Shown: in pieces, positions 54,221 to 63,992 of the stretch
Layout: the number at the start of each line of letters is the position of its first letter
How positions within the stretch are numbered: the stretch's first letter is position 1
Assembly: GCF_017303215.1 (NCBI RefSeq)
Contig: NZ_JAEMWU010000001.1
Span: 1,984,001-2,048,000, forward strand
Direction: 5' to 3'
Source of the DNA: Microbacterium esteraromaticum
GTDB lineage: Bacteria > Actinomycetota > Actinomycetes > Actinomycetales > Microbacteriaceae
Length of the DNA: 64,000 bases
The notes under the pieces: generated by a model
Seen by the model: the letters and a program-made list of their open reading frames with translations, nothing else
Told to the model about the DNA's origin: nothing
Databases searched by the model: none
Translations under genes and position numbers: made by a program

Positions 54221-55582
54221 GTGTCTGACGACAACGCCGCCAAGCCCACCCCTCCCGTTCCGGGTCCCCCGGTTCCTGCTCCGCCGCGTCGGCCCATGCC
54301 GACCGCCGCTGCCGCCCCGGCTGCCGCGCCCGCACCGGCGGCGCCCGTGAATGCGGATGCCGCGCAGTGGGGCCGTGTCACCGATGACGGCACCGTCGAG
54401 GTTCGCGAAGGCGACTCGTGGCGTGCCGTCGGCCAGTACCCCGACGGCACGGCCGATGAGGCGCTCGCCTACTACGTACGCAAGTACGACGACCTCGCCG
54501 TCAAGCTCGGCACCCTCGAGACACGCGCCCAGGGCGGCGGTGCTTCGGCATCCGATCTGACCAAGCAGGCCACGCATCTGCAGGGCGAGGCCGCTGACGC
54601 GGCTGCCGTCGGTGACCTCGTCGGTCTCCGCGCCCGCATCGAGACGCTGATCGAGTCGCTGGCCGAGGCCACGGCGAAGGAGGCGGCAGCCGCCAAAGAG
54701 GCGCTCGACGCAGCCATCGCCGAGCGCACGACGATCGTCGAGAAGGCCGAGCAGATTGCCGCCCGTGACCTGAGCAAGGTGCAGTGGAAGCAGGTCACTG
54801 CCGAGATGACCGAGCTGTTCGACGCCTGGCAGGCGCACCAGCAGAACGGTCCGCGCCTTCCCAAGGGAGTCGCACAGCAGCTCTGGAAGCGGTTCCGCAC
54901 CGCCCGTTCGACGGTCGACAAGGCCCGGCGCGTCTTCTTCGCCGAGCTCGACGACGTGCACCGCGCAGCACGCGACGCGAAGTCCCGACTGATCGAACGC
55001 GCCGAAGCGCTCGCGCCCCGTGGCGTCGACGGCATCCCCTCCTACCGCAACCTCCTCGACGAGTGGAAGACGGTGGGACGCGCCGGACGCAAGGCCGACG
55101 ACGCCCTGTGGGCGAAGTTCAAGGCCGCCGGCGACGCACTCTACGCGGCGCGCGCCGAGCAGGCAGCGGCTGAAGAGGCGGATTCCGCGCCGAAGATCGA
55201 GGCCCGCGAGGCTCTGCTCGTCGAGGCGAAGGGTGTCGCCGACGAGCCGAACCTGAAGCGCGCACGCGCCCTGCTCACCCGCATCCAGCGCGAGTGGGAC
55301 GAGGTGGGTCGCATCTTCCCGCGCGACAAGGAGCGCGCGCTCGACGACCGGATGCGTTCGATCGAGCAGGCTCTCAAGTCGCGCGAGGACGTTGACTGGA
55401 AGAAGAACAACCCCGAGACCAAGGCGCGTGCGAACGACATGAGCTCGCAGCTGGTCGAGGCCATCGAGAAGCTTGAGTCCGAGCTCGCCGCCGCAGAGAA
55501 GTCCGGCGACAAGAAGGCGATCAAGCAGGCAGAAGAGGCGCTCTCGGCACGTCGCGCCTGGCTGAGCGCGCTCGGCGGCTGA
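54221..55582 (+). CDS. DUF349 domain-containing protein
   Basis: A 453-residue protein. The first 45 residues are Pro/Ala-rich and probably disordered. A short beta segment (WGRVTDDGTVEVREGDSWRAVGQYP) follows, then a long helical, coiled-coil region with repeated DUF349 units (conserved W in KQVTAEMTELFDAWQ, RNLLDEWKTVGRAG and RIQREWDEVGRIFPRDK). The family function is unclear. The GTG start follows AAGGAGAA. It ends at a strong terminator hairpin. It is acidic and basic in alternation, with no membrane span. Confidence 0.9.
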   Translation: MSDDNAAKPTPPVPGPPVPAPPRRPMPTAAAAPAAAPAPAAPVNADAAQWGRVTDDGTVEVREGDSWRAVGQYPDGTADEALAYYVRKYDDLAVKLGTLETRAQGGGASASDLTKQATHLQGEAADAAAVGDLVGLRARIETLIESLAEATAKEAAAAKEALDAAIAERTTIVEKAEQIAARDLSKVQWKQVTAEMTELFDAWQAHQQNGPRLPKGVAQQLWKRFRTARSTVDKARRVFFAELDDVHRAARDAKSRLIERAEALAPRGVDGIPSYRNLLDEWKTVGRAGRKADDALWAKFKAAGDALYAARAEQAAAEEADSAPKIEAREALLVEAKGVADEPNLKRARALLTRIQREWDEVGRIFPRDKERALDDRMRSIEQALKSREDVDWKKNNPETKARANDMSSQLVEAIEKLESELAAAEKSGDKKAIKQAEEALSARRAWLSALGG

Positions 55583-55590
55583 GCACCGCG

Positions 55591-55599
55591 GTTATCCAC
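55591..55599 (+). other. DnaA-box consensus TTATCCACA
   Basis: An exact 9-base match to the E. coli DnaA-box consensus in the gap after the DUF349 gene, abutting the terminator stem. I saw no second box beside it, so an origin role is not supported. Confidence 0.4.
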
Positions 55600-55644
55600 A
55601 GTATGAGCCGTGTCGCCCCATCGCGGGGTGACACGGCTCATACT
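55599..55644 (+). terminator. strong terminator hairpin after the DUF349 gene
   Basis: A 20-bp stem (55599-55618 with 55625-55644, one G-T pair) with a 6-base loop, followed by CTTTG. It is the longest hairpin in the window and lies 17 bases after the stop. Confidence 0.75.
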
Positions 55645-55651
55645 CTTTGAC

Positions 55652-56215
55652 GTGCACTCAGCGCTCTTCTACCGTCCCGGCCAGCCTCTCTCGCTGCCGG
55701 AGCTGTCCGCGGCACGACTGGACGGCCACGTCATCGAGGTCGGCGAAGGATTCATGCCGGTCGACACAGTCGAGAGCGCCGCTGATCGTGCCGTGAGCAT
55801 CGCCGACCTGCTCCCGCCGAGAACCGCGGCGAGCGGACATTCGGCTGCGTGGGTTCACGGCGCGAGCGACCAACCGCCCCGCGTGCACCATGCGACGCGC
55901 ATCAACCGGTCGCGGCCGCGCACATACTCATCGACACGCATCGTCTACCACGAGCACCGACTCGACGCCAACGATGTGCAGCTCATCGGCGGCGTTGCCG
56001 TCACGACACCACTGTGCACCGCGACGACCCTGCTGTTCGAACTGGCGTGCACGGGCGGCGACGACCGTTGGCTACGGGGCCTGCTGAGTGCGCTCCCCCG
56101 GCTCGACGGCGAGCTGCGTGCGCACGTCGAACCGATCAGCCGTCGTCCCGGTATCCGCGCGGCGAAGCAGCTCCTCGCGCGGATGCTGGCGGATCAGGAG
56201 GTTGTGACGCGGTAG
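55652..56215 (+). CDS. AbiEi antitoxin-like protein (type IV TA related), orphan
   Basis: A 187-residue protein with the middle region that marks actinobacterial AbiEi-like or DUF559-type regulators: WVHGASDQPPRVHHATRINR, then TRIVYHEHRL and VTTPLCTATTLLFELA. AbiEi proteins are DNA-binding antitoxins paired with nucleotidyltransferase toxins; no toxin gene is next to it here. An earlier GTG at 55610 lies inside the terminator stem, so I prefer the GTG at 55652 (HSALFYRPGQPLSLPEL). Its 3' end overlaps the convergent rel gene by 22 bases. Confidence 0.65.
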   Translation: MHSALFYRPGQPLSLPELSAARLDGHVIEVGEGFMPVDTVESAADRAVSIADLLPPRTAASGHSAAWVHGASDQPPRVHHATRINRSRPRTYSSTRIVYHEHRLDANDVQLIGGVAVTTPLCTATTLLFELACTGGDDRWLRGLLSALPRLDGELRAHVEPISRRPGIRAAKQLLARMLADQEVVTR

Positions 56216-58446
56216 ACGTCGTACACCGCGTCGATCCGCCGGACGGCATTGAGCACGCGGTCCAGGTGTACGGAGTCACCCATCTCGAACACGAAGCGGC
56301 TCAGCGCGAGGCGTTCGTCGGTGGTGGTGACCGTCGCCGACAGGATGTTCACGTGGTGCTCGCTGAGCACGCGTGTGACGTCCGACAACAACGCCGAACG
56401 ATCGAGGGCCTCGACCTGGATCTGCACCCGGAACACGCTCTTGGTGGTGGGGGCCCACTCGACCTCGACGAACCGGTCGGGGTCGTCTCCGAGGGACTTC
56501 ACGTTGACACAGTCCTGCCGGTGCACCGAGACGCCGCTGCCACGGGTGACGAAGCCCACGATCGGATCGCCGGGCACCGGGGTGCAGCAGCGGGCGAGCT
56601 TGACGAGGATGTCGGAGTCGCCGCGCACCAGGATGCCCGAGTCGCCGCCCTTGCCCTCACGGACGGGGGCCTGGCCGGGCAACTCGATGGCACCTGTGCT
56701 GGTGTCCTCCTCGACCGTGACCAGCGCGGTGACCTTCTCGATCACGGACTGCGTCGAGACGTGCCCCTCGCCGACGGCCGCGTACAACGCCGACACGTCT
56801 TCGTAGCGCAGTTGGTGCGCGACCTGCGTGAAGGACTCCTGGCTCATCAGACGTTGCAGGGGCAGGTTCTGCTTGCGCATCGCCCGGGCGATGGACTCCT
56901 TGCCCTGCTCGATCGCCTCTTCGCGTCGTTCCTTGGTGAACCAGCCGCGGATCTTGTTGCGCGCGCGGGTGCTCTTGACGAAACCGAGCCAATCTTGGCT
57001 GGGCCCTGCATCCGGGTTCTTCGAGGTGAAAACCTCGACGACGTCTCCGCTCTTGAGCTCGGTCTCCAGCGGCATCAACCTGCCGTTAACCTTGGCTCCC
57101 ATCGTGCGGTGCCCGATCTCAGTGTGCACCGCATAGGCGAAATCGACCGGTGTGGCACCAGCCGGCAAGCCGATGACGCGCCCCTTGGGGGTGAAGACGT
57201 AGACCTCTTTCGCGCCGATCTCGAAGCGCAGCGAGTCGAGGAACTCGGTCGGGTCGGCGGTTTCCGCCTGCCAGTCCGAGATGTGGGCGAGCCAGGCCAT
57301 GTCCGTATCGGGCACGCGCGAGTCGACCTTGCCGCCGTTGACACGTTCCTTGTACATCCAGTGCGCGGCAACGCCGAACTCCGCCTGCTGATGCATCTCA
57401 TGCGTGCGGATCTGGATCTCAACGGTTCGGCCGGACGGCCCGATCACTGTGGTGTGCAGCGACTGGTACAGGTTGAACTTCGGCGTCGCGATGTAGTCCT
57501 TGAAACGTCCGGGCAGCGGCGTCCAGCGCGCGTGGATCGCGCCGAGCACGGCGTAGCAGTCGCGGACGGAACCGACGAGTACGCGGATGCCGATGAGATC
57601 GTAGATGTCGTCGAACTCGCGCCCGCGGATGACCATCTTCTGATACACGGAGTACAGCTGCTTCGGCCGGCCGACGACCTTGCCGCGGATGCGGAGCTCG
57701 CGCAGGTCTTCATCGATCGACTCGATGACGCTCTGCAGGTACTTCTCGCGCTGTGGTGTGCGCTGCGCGATCAGGCTGTTGATCTCGGCGTAGATCTTCG
57801 GGTGCAGAACGGCGAACGAGAGGTCTTCCAGCTCGGACTTGATCGTCTGGATTCCGAGCCGATGCGCCAGCGGCGCGTAGATCTCGAGGGTCTCTTTCGC
57901 CTTGCGCGCAGACTTCTCGGGCGGCACGAAGCCCCAGGTACGGGCGTTGTGCAGGCGGTCGGCGAGCTTGATCAGCAGCACCCGGATGTCTTTCGACATC
58001 GCCACGATCATCTTGCGGACCGTCTCGGCCTGCGCGCTCTCGCCGTACTTGACCTTGTCGAGCTTGGTGACCCCGTCGACGAGCATCGCGACTTCGTCGC
58101 CGAACTCTTCGGTCAGCTCGGCCAGTGCGTAGCCGGTGTCTTCGACCGTGTCGTGCAGCAGCGCGGCCGCGATGGCCCGCGGTCCCAGCCCCAGCTCGGC
58201 CAGGATCTGTGCGACCGCGAGCGGATGCGTGATGTAGGGCTCACCACTCTGACGCAACTGCCCGGCGTGCTTGTCGCGTGCCACCCGGTACGCACGCTCG
58301 ATGATCGGCAGATCACCCCGAGGGTGATTTGCCCGAACCGTGCGGATCAGGTTGTCGAGGTCATTGACACGGGGGGCACGAGAGAAGATGCGCGGCACAA
58401 GGCGACGCAGGCTCGATCCCTGCGACGGCGCCGGTGAATCGACCAT
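56194..58446 (-). CDS. rel: bifunctional (p)ppGpp synthetase/hydrolase Rel
   Basis: Stringent-response enzyme of 750 residues. The HD hydrolase domain has His60, His74 and the pair His98-Asp99 (ALLHDTVEDTG). The synthetase domain contains GRFKDYIATPK (the RxKD form found in bifunctional enzymes), YQSLHTTV and EIQIRTHEMHQQAE. TGS (VYVFTPKGRVIGLPAGATP), helical/zinc-finger (ARCCTPVPGD) and C-terminal ACT domains follow. The ATG is preceded by AGGAG. A TAGGAT box lies 25 bases upstream. It is convergent with the AbiEi-like gene. Confidence 0.96.
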   Translation of the reverse strand: MVDSPAPSQGSSLRRLVPRIFSRAPRVNDLDNLIRTVRANHPRGDLPIIERAYRVARDKHAGQLRQSGEPYITHPLAVAQILAELGLGPRAIAAALLHDTVEDTGYALAELTEEFGDEVAMLVDGVTKLDKVKYGESAQAETVRKMIVAMSKDIRVLLIKLADRLHNARTWGFVPPEKSARKAKETLEIYAPLAHRLGIQTIKSELEDLSFAVLHPKIYAEINSLIAQRTPQREKYLQSVIESIDEDLRELRIRGKVVGRPKQLYSVYQKMVIRGREFDDIYDLIGIRVLVGSVRDCYAVLGAIHARWTPLPGRFKDYIATPKFNLYQSLHTTVIGPSGRTVEIQIRTHEMHQQAEFGVAAHWMYKERVNGGKVDSRVPDTDMAWLAHISDWQAETADPTEFLDSLRFEIGAKEVYVFTPKGRVIGLPAGATPVDFAYAVHTEIGHRTMGAKVNGRLMPLETELKSGDVVEVFTSKNPDAGPSQDWLGFVKSTRARNKIRGWFTKERREEAIEQGKESIARAMRKQNLPLQRLMSQESFTQVAHQLRYEDVSALYAAVGEGHVSTQSVIEKVTALVTVEEDTSTGAIELPGQAPVREGKGGDSGILVRGDSDILVKLARCCTPVPGDPIVGFVTRGSGVSVHRQDCVNVKSLGDDPDRFVEVEWAPTTKSVFRVQIQVEALDRSALLSDVTRVLSEHHVNILSATVTTTDERLALSRFVFEMGDSVHLDRVLNAVRRIDAVYDVYRVTTS

Positions 58447-58471
58447 CTGCTGCTCCTGTCCCGATCAGAAC

Positions 58472-58477
58472 ATCCTA
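58472..58477 (-). promoter_or_regulatory. possible -10 box of rel (TAGGAT)
   Basis: TAGGAT lies 25 bases upstream of the rel ATG in the short secF-rel gap, giving a leader of about 18 bases with its own AGGAG. Confidence 0.4.
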
Positions 58478-58511
58478 CGCGCGTTCGCCCCTACCGCTGA
58501 GCGAGGGAGGC

Positions 58512-59504
58512 TCAAGCCCCAGAGGCCACCGAGCGCTCGCGTGCCTCGTGCACCTTCGCATCGTGCGCGGCGATCGCCGGCTCCTTCTCGCGCAGAAGCG
58601 AGTAGAGCGGCGCGGCCACGAACAACGTCGAGTAGGTCGCGACGATGATGCCCACGAAGATCGAGAGCGAGATGTCGGTAAGTGTCTCGGCGCCGAGCCA
58701 GAACGAGCCGATGAACAGGATCGCCCCTACGGGCAGCGCCGCAACGATCGACGTGTTGATCGAGCGCACCAGCGTCTGGTTCACCGCGAGGTTCACGGAT
58801 TCACCCAACGTACGCGTCGTCTGGTTCGCGTCCTCGGTGGTGTTCTCACGGATCTTGTCGAACACCACCGTCGTGTCGTACAGCGAGTACGCGAGGATCG
58901 TGAGGAAGCCGATCACCGCTGCCGGCGAGATCTCGAACCCGGCCAGCGCGTAGACACCGATCGTGATCACGAGCACGTCCAGCAGGCCGATGATGGCGGC
59001 GGCAGACATCTTCCAAGTGCGGAAGTAGATCGCGAGGATCAGGAACGTCAGTGCCAGGAAGATCGCCAGGCCCCACAGCGACTGCCGCGTGACATTCTCA
59101 CCCCAGGCCGGTCCGATGAACGAGTTGGTGATCTCGTCGACGTTCACGCCGTAGACCTGCGCGAGCTGCTCGGTGACCTGCTGGGTCTCAGCCGAGCTCA
59201 TCTGCGAGGTCTGCACGCGGATGTCCTGGCCGTTCACGACCACGACCTTGGTGGTGGCCTCGGGAACGACCTCACGCACAGCGTCCGTCGCCAGCGACTG
59301 ATCGGTCGACTGCGGCGCCGAGACCATGAACTGCGAACCGCCGGTGAACTCGATCGAGAACTGGATCGGACGGATCAGCGGCACCAGCGCGGACCCGATG
59401 ATCAGCGCGATGGCGATGATGAACCAGATACGACGCTTGGCGACGAACGGGAAGGAGGTCTTGCCCGAGTAGAGGTTGTTTCCCAACTCATTCATGGAGA
59501 ACAT
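58512..59504 (-). CDS. secF: protein translocase subunit SecF
   Basis: Membrane partner of SecD using proton motive force to finish protein export. The 330 residues have an N-terminal span (WFIIAIALIIGSALVPLI), a periplasmic-side domain beginning FSIEFTGGSQFMV, and five C-terminal spans with the family stretch YDTTVVFDKIREN. The ATG shares one base with the secD stop (TGATG). Confidence 0.96.
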   Translation of the reverse strand: MFSMNELGNNLYSGKTSFPFVAKRRIWFIIAIALIIGSALVPLIRPIQFSIEFTGGSQFMVSAPQSTDQSLATDAVREVVPEATTKVVVVNGQDIRVQTSQMSSAETQQVTEQLAQVYGVNVDEITNSFIGPAWGENVTRQSLWGLAIFLALTFLILAIYFRTWKMSAAAIIGLLDVLVITIGVYALAGFEISPAAVIGFLTILAYSLYDTTVVFDKIRENTTEDANQTTRTLGESVNLAVNQTLVRSINTSIVAALPVGAILFIGSFWLGAETLTDISLSIFVGIIVATYSTLFVAAPLYSLLREKEPAIAAHDAKVHEARERSVASGA

Positions 59505-61231
59505 CAGTCGTCGGAGTCCTTTCGGGCGCTTGACGAGCCCTGAGCTGCGAGGGCCTCGGCGCGCTTGCGCTCAGCGATGGTCTGGCGCTTCTCGGCCTCA
59601 CCGCGCGCCCCCTGATTCCGAGCGGCGCGACCGGTGCTGGCGACGCGCGCCTCCCGGTACTGAGCACGTCCACGATAGACAGCTCCCAGCGACTCGGGGT
59701 CGAGTCCGGACAACCGATGCCCACCACCGAAGAACCGGGTGCGTGCGAGCAGCTGCATGACGGGGTGCGTGAAGATCACGAAGATGAACACGTCGATGAG
59801 CGTCGTCAGACCAAGGGTGAACGCGAAGCCCTTCACCGTCGAATCGGCCAGCACATACAGCACCACGGCGGCGAGCACGTTGATCGACTTCGAGATGTAG
59901 ATGGTGCGCTTCGCGCGCCCCCAGCCGTCTTCGACCGCACCGGTGATCGACTTTCCGTCGCGCAGCTCGTCTCGTATTCGCTCGAAGTACACGATGAACG
60001 AGTCGGCGGTGAATCCGATCGACACGATCAGACCCGCGACGCCGGCCAGCGACAGGCGGAAGCCCATGCGCCACGCGAGGATGCTGATGATGACGTAGGT
60101 GAGCACACCCATGACGCCGATCGAGGCGATGATCACCCAGCCGAGTGCGCGATAGCTGATGAGTGAGTACACCGCGACCAGTCCCAGGCCGATGAGACCG
60201 GCGATCAGCCCGATCTGCAACTGCTGCGAGCCAAGCGTCGCCGAGATGGTGTCGGAGCTCTCGACGGTGAAGCTCAGCGGCAGCGCGCCGTAGCGCAGCT
60301 GGTCGGCGAGCGTCTTCGCGCTCTCCTGGGTGAAGTCGCCCGAGATGCTCGGGTTGCCGTCGAGGATCGCCGCCTGCATCTGCGGCGCCGAGATCACCAC
60401 GCCGTCGAGCACGAACGCGAACTGGTCGCGCGGGCTCAGGCCGGCGATGCGGTTGGCGTTCAGGCGCTGGCTGATCTCGCCGAACACCTCGGTGCCCTCG
60501 CGGTTGAGGTCGAGGTTGACGGTCCACTTCGCCGAACGCTGGTCGCGACCAGACGTCGCGTCGTCGATGACCGTGCCGTCGAGTTCCTTCGGGCCGAGCA
60601 GGTACTTGACCGACCCGGTCGGGTCGCAGGCGACCAGCGGCTCTCCAGCCGGCGGCGTGGTGTGATCGCGCGGAGCGGCGCAGTCGAACGACTGCAGCTC
60701 TGCGATCTGCTTCTCGGTCATCCATGCAGGGTCACTGCCGTCGGTGGGCTCCGGCGTGGGCACGGCGTTCATCGAGTCGTCGGGCGTGGGGAACGGCGTG
60801 GGGTTGCCATCCTCGCCGATGAACTCGGTCGCCGCGTCGGTTGCGGCCAGTACGGCACGGAACTCCAGCTGGGCGCTCGCCTGGATGCGGTCGCGGGTCT
60901 CCTGATCGGCGACACCGGGAATCTGCACCACGATGTTGCGGCCGCCCTCGGTGGTGATGTCGGCCTCGGCGGTGCCGGAGGCGTCAACACGCTGACGGAT
61001 GATCGCGGCCGCCTGGTCGAGCTGCTCCTGCGTCGGGTCGGCACCGTCCTCTGTCTGCGCACTCAGGACGATCTGAGTGCCGCCCTGCAGGTCAAGGGCG
61101 AGCTCGGGAGCCCACGAGCTCTCCTTGAACCCGTACACGCCGATCGCATTGATACCGAACAATGCCGCTGTGACCAGGAGCAGGCCGAGCAGGACCCGCC
61201 ACGCATGACGGGTCGGAGATGAGGATGCCAC
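59504..61231 (-). CDS. secD: protein translocase subunit SecD
   Basis: The 575 residues have an N-terminal span, a large extracytoplasmic P1 region (LDLQGGTQIVL near 48) and five C-terminal spans with FTADSFIVYFERIRDELRDG. The P1 region carries an acidic Pro/Thr-rich insertion (about 150-175). The C-terminus is a charged cytoplasmic tail. The start is GTG at 61231, 35 bases after yajC. Confidence 0.96.
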   Translation of the reverse strand: MASSSPTRHAWRVLLGLLLVTAALFGINAIGVYGFKESSWAPELALDLQGGTQIVLSAQTEDGADPTQEQLDQAAAIIRQRVDASGTAEADITTEGGRNIVVQIPGVADQETRDRIQASAQLEFRAVLAATDAATEFIGEDGNPTPFPTPDDSMNAVPTPEPTDGSDPAWMTEKQIAELQSFDCAAPRDHTTPPAGEPLVACDPTGSVKYLLGPKELDGTVIDDATSGRDQRSAKWTVNLDLNREGTEVFGEISQRLNANRIAGLSPRDQFAFVLDGVVISAPQMQAAILDGNPSISGDFTQESAKTLADQLRYGALPLSFTVESSDTISATLGSQQLQIGLIAGLIGLGLVAVYSLISYRALGWVIIASIGVMGVLTYVIISILAWRMGFRLSLAGVAGLIVSIGFTADSFIVYFERIRDELRDGKSITGAVEDGWGRAKRTIYISKSINVLAAVVLYVLADSTVKGFAFTLGLTTLIDVFIFVIFTHPVMQLLARTRFFGGGHRLSGLDPESLGAVYRGRAQYREARVASTGRAARNQGARGEAEKRQTIAERKRAEALAAQGSSSARKDSDD

Positions 61232-61266
61232 GTAGTTCCGCTTTCCGCGTGAGACGCCCGCAGGCG

Positions 61267-61695
61267 TCAGTTCTCGTCGTTGCGCTCGAGGCGAGCCTTG
61301 GTCTCCTCGGGCGTCTCGACCTGGATCGCCTCGATACCATCGGTCGCGTCCTTCGCGGGGACGGTGTCGACATGCTGCTCGACGGCCTCTTCCTCAGCGA
61401 CGTCGTCGGAGTCGACGGTCTCTTCGGTCGGGTCGACCACGCGCAGGATCGCCTGGCTGTGCACCTCGATGACCACGCCGGGAGCGAGTTCGATCTGTGC
61501 GGGCTTGTCGAGGTCGACCGCGTCGTACGAGACGACGGTTCCGTACAGACCCCCCTGCAGCAGCACCTTCGCGCCGGGGATCGTCTTGGCGGCCTTCTCC
61601 TCCTGCTGTTCCTTCATCTGCTTCTGGCGCTTGCGCGTGTTCATGAACATGAACACGAGCATCACGGCGAGAAGTCCGAAGAGGATGATTTCCAT
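61267..61695 (-). CDS. yajC: preprotein translocase subunit YajC
   Basis: The 142 residues have one N-terminal span (ILFGLLAVMLVFMFM), a basic stretch (NTRKRQKQMKEQQ) and the YajC core (TIPGAKVLLQGGLYGTVVS); the last 60 residues are strongly acidic. It is the accessory protein of SecDF and heads yajC-secD-secF. It starts at an ATG. Confidence 0.94.
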   Translation of the reverse strand: MEIILFGLLAVMLVFMFMNTRKRQKQMKEQQEEKAAKTIPGAKVLLQGGLYGTVVSYDAVDLDKPAQIELAPGVVIEVHSQAILRVVDPTEETVDSDDVAEEEAVEQHVDTVPAKDATDGIEAIQVETPEETKARLERNDEN

Positions 61696-61769
61696 GAGAG
61701 TTGAAGCCTTTCGAAGTGCACGCCGAACGCGGCGGTGCGTAGGGGGATATGGCCGGGAAGTCTTCAGCG

Positions 61770-61775
61770 ATTATA
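61770..61775 (-). promoter_or_regulatory. possible -10 box of yajC-secDF (TATAAT), overlapping the ruvB stop
   Basis: A perfect TATAAT on the minus strand spans the ruvB TAA stop. It would give yajC a leader of about 68 bases. There is no clear -35. Confidence 0.4.
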
Positions 61776-62802
61776 GGTCATCGAACAATGCCACTCCCTC
61801 GGGGTGCGAGATCCCGAGGTGCGCGTACGCGTCGGGCATCGCGATCCTCCCGCGCGGCGTGCGCCCGAGAAAGCCGATGCGCACGAGGTATGGTTCGACC
61901 ACGCTCTCGACGGTCTCGCTCTCCTCACCCACGGCGACGGCGAGCGTGCTGAGGCCGACCGGTCCCCCGCGGAAACGCCGCACGAGCGCATCGAGCACCG
62001 CGCGGTCGAGCCGGTCGAGGCCGATCGCGTCGACGTCGTACAGCTCCAGCGCTGAGCGCACATCCGAGAGCGACGCATCGTGCCCGCCGCCGTGGACGAG
62101 TGCGTAGTCGCGCACGCGGCGCAGCAGGCGGTTCGCGATGCGGGGCGTGCCGCGCGAGCGACGCGCGATCTCGGAAAGCGCGTCATCGGGCAGACGCACA
62201 CCGAGAACACCGGCAGACCGGTCGATGACCTGTTCGAGGTCGTCAGCGCTGTAGAACTCGAGGTGGCCGGTGAAGCCGAACCGGTCACGCAGTGGGTTGG
62301 GTAGCAGACCCGAGCGCGTCGTGGCTCCGACGAGGGTGAAGGGCGCGAGCTCCAGCGGGATGCTCGTGGCGCCGGCCCCCTTGCCGACCATGATGTCGAT
62401 GCGGAAGTCCTCCATCGCCAGGTAGAGCATCTCTTCGGCCGATCGCGCCATCCGGTGGATCTCGTCGATGAAGAGCACCTCGCCGGGCGTGAGGCTCGAC
62501 AGGAGCGCAGCGAGGTCGCCGGCGTGCTGGATCGCTGGGCCGCTCGACAACCGCAACGGGCGTCCGCTCTCGTGGGCGACGATCATCGCCAGCGTCGTCT
62601 TGCCGAGGCCGGGTGGGCCGGCGAGCAGGATGTGGTCCGCTGTGCGCTCCTGCAGGCGTGCGGCTTCCAGAAGCAGCTGCAGCTGACCGCGCACCTTGGC
62701 CTGACCGACGAATTCGTCCAGGCTCGACGGGCGCAGAGCGCCCTCGATCGCCAGCTCGGTGGCGTCGAGGGCTTCGGCCGCATCGCGCGCGTGCTCAGCC
62801 AC
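61771..62802 (-). CDS. ruvB: Holliday junction branch migration helicase RuvB
   Basis: AAA+ motor of the RuvABC complex, 343 residues, with [12 protein letters not shown], Walker A (GPPGLGKTT), Walker B (FIDEIHR) and a C-terminal winged helix ([14 protein letters not shown]). The GTG at 62802 overlaps the ruvA stop by 8 bases. Confidence 0.97.
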   Translation of the reverse strand: MAEHARDAAEALDATELAIEGALRPSSLDEFVGQAKVRGQLQLLLEAARLQERTADHILLAGPPGLGKTTLAMIVAHESGRPLRLSSGPAIQHAGDLAALLSSLTPGEVLFIDEIHRMARSAEEMLYLAMEDFRIDIMVGKGAGATSIPLELAPFTLVGATTRSGLLPNPLRDRFGFTGHLEFYSADDLEQVIDRSAGVLGVRLPDDALSEIARRSRGTPRIANRLLRRVRDYALVHGGGHDASLSDVRSALELYDVDAIGLDRLDRAVLDALVRRFRGGPVGLSTLAVAVGEESETVESVVEPYLVRIGFLGRTPRGRIAMPDAYAHLGISHPEGVALFDDL

Positions 62803-63403
62803 GGTTCGCCCCCGGCCCCATCGCCGCCAGCGTACGGCGCAGCAACGCGGGCACCGATTCGTTCTCGGCGTCGGTGGCGATCTCGGCCGTCTGCGCCACG
62901 GCTTCGGCCGCGACCTTCTCGGACCAACCGAGGCCGACCAGCGCGGCCACGACCTGGTCGGTGACGACCGTCTCGGGGGCACCCACCGGTGCAGTGGCGA
63001 CACGGGGCTGCACCTTGCCGGCCAGCTGCACCACGATCAGCTTCGCCGTCTTCGGACCGATCCCCGATACCCGACGGAACGGGGCATCGTCCTCGGCCGT
63101 GACAGCCTCGGCGATCTGATCGACCGTCAGCCGCGAGAGCACACCGAGCGCCGACTTCGGGCCGACGCCGGTGACGCTCAGCAGCTGACCGAAGATCTCC
63201 AGCTCGTCCAGATCGCCGAAGCCGTACAAGGTCAGCGCGTCCTCACGAACGATCAGACTGGTGTGCAGGCGAAGCTGTTCCCCCACGACCGCGGTGTGCG
63301 CGATGTCATTGGGCACGAAGACGGCGAAGCCGACACCGCCTGTCTCGATGACGACCTGGCCGGAGACCGCGTGCAGAACCGTGCCGCGCAGGGAGGAGAT
63401 CAT
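62795..63403 (-). CDS. ruvA: Holliday junction DNA-binding protein RuvA
   Basis: A 202-residue protein that binds the four-way junction and loads RuvB. The N-terminal OB fold ([11 protein letters not shown]) is followed by helix-hairpin-helix motifs ([31 protein letters not shown]) and the C-terminal RuvB-binding domain. The ATG lies 10 bases after the ruvC stop, with TAGGCT seven bases upstream using that stop. Confidence 0.96.
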   Translation of the reverse strand: MISSLRGTVLHAVSGQVVIETGGVGFAVFVPNDIAHTAVVGEQLRLHTSLIVREDALTLYGFGDLDELEIFGQLLSVTGVGPKSALGVLSRLTVDQIAEAVTAEDDAPFRRVSGIGPKTAKLIVVQLAGKVQPRVATAPVGAPETVVTDQVVAALVGLGWSEKVAAEAVAQTAEIATDAENESVPALLRRTLAAMGPGANRG

Positions 63404-63410
63404 GCCTGTC

Positions 63411-63416
63411 AGCCTA
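63411..63416 (-). promoter_or_regulatory. possible -10 box of ruvA (TAGGCT), overlapping the ruvC stop
   Basis: TAGGCT includes the ruvC TAG stop and ends 7 bases before the ruvA ATG. There is no visible -35, and it may be chance. Confidence 0.3.
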
Positions 63417-63992
63417 GCGGTTGGGTCGTACATACATTCGAGCGACGCGCTCAGCATCCGCCCACGCACGTTGAGCCGGTGTCTGGGCGGCTCCCCCGGC
63501 GACCGACGCACCGTCCCGTCGCCATGCATGGCACAGCGCGATTGCCAGGGCATCCGCGGCGTCTGCGGGCTGGGGTGGGGCATCCAAGCGCAGGATGCGG
63601 GCGATCATGGACTGCACCTGCCGCTTGTCGGCGGACCCGTATCCGGTGACGGCCGCTTTGACCTCGCTGGGCGTGTGGGTCGCCGCCGGAAGACCCGCTT
63701 CGGCGGCGATGAGCAGCGCGACACCGGAGGCTTGCGCTGTACCCATCACCGTCTGACGGTTCTGCTGCGCGAAGACGCGTTCAACGGCGACGGCCTCGGG
63801 ACGGTGCTCGTCGATCGCGGTGCGGATGCCCGCGGCGATGCCGGCGAGGCGCTCAGCGATGTCGGCGTCGGGCGGGGTGCGCACAACACCCACGTGCACA
63901 AGGGTGGCCCTGCGGGCGCGATCGACATCCACGATGCCGACGCCGCAACGGGTCAGCCCAGGGTCGATGCCCAATACGCGAAGGGTGCTCAC
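63414..63992 (-). CDS. ruvC: Holliday junction resolvase RuvC
   Basis: A 192-residue RNase H-fold endonuclease that cuts Holliday junctions. Acidic residues lie in [25 protein letters not shown] and the C-terminal [14 protein letters not shown]. The GTG start at 63992 follows GGGGGA. It begins the ruvC-ruvA-ruvB set; the upstream gene is outside the window. Confidence 0.96.
   Translation of the reverse strand: MSTLRVLGIDPGLTRCGVGIVDVDRARRATLVHVGVVRTPPDADIAERLAGIAAGIRTAIDEHRPEAVAVERVFAQQNRQTVMGTAQASGVALLIAAEAGLPAATHTPSEVKAAVTGYGSADKRQVQSMIARILRLDAPPQPADAADALAIALCHAWRRDGASVAGGAAQTPAQRAWADAERVARMYVRPNR

Noticed and set aside
55591..55599. Replication origin suggested by the DnaA box
   Set aside because: There is a single box with no AT-rich region, and no dnaA, dnaN or gyrase genes are nearby.
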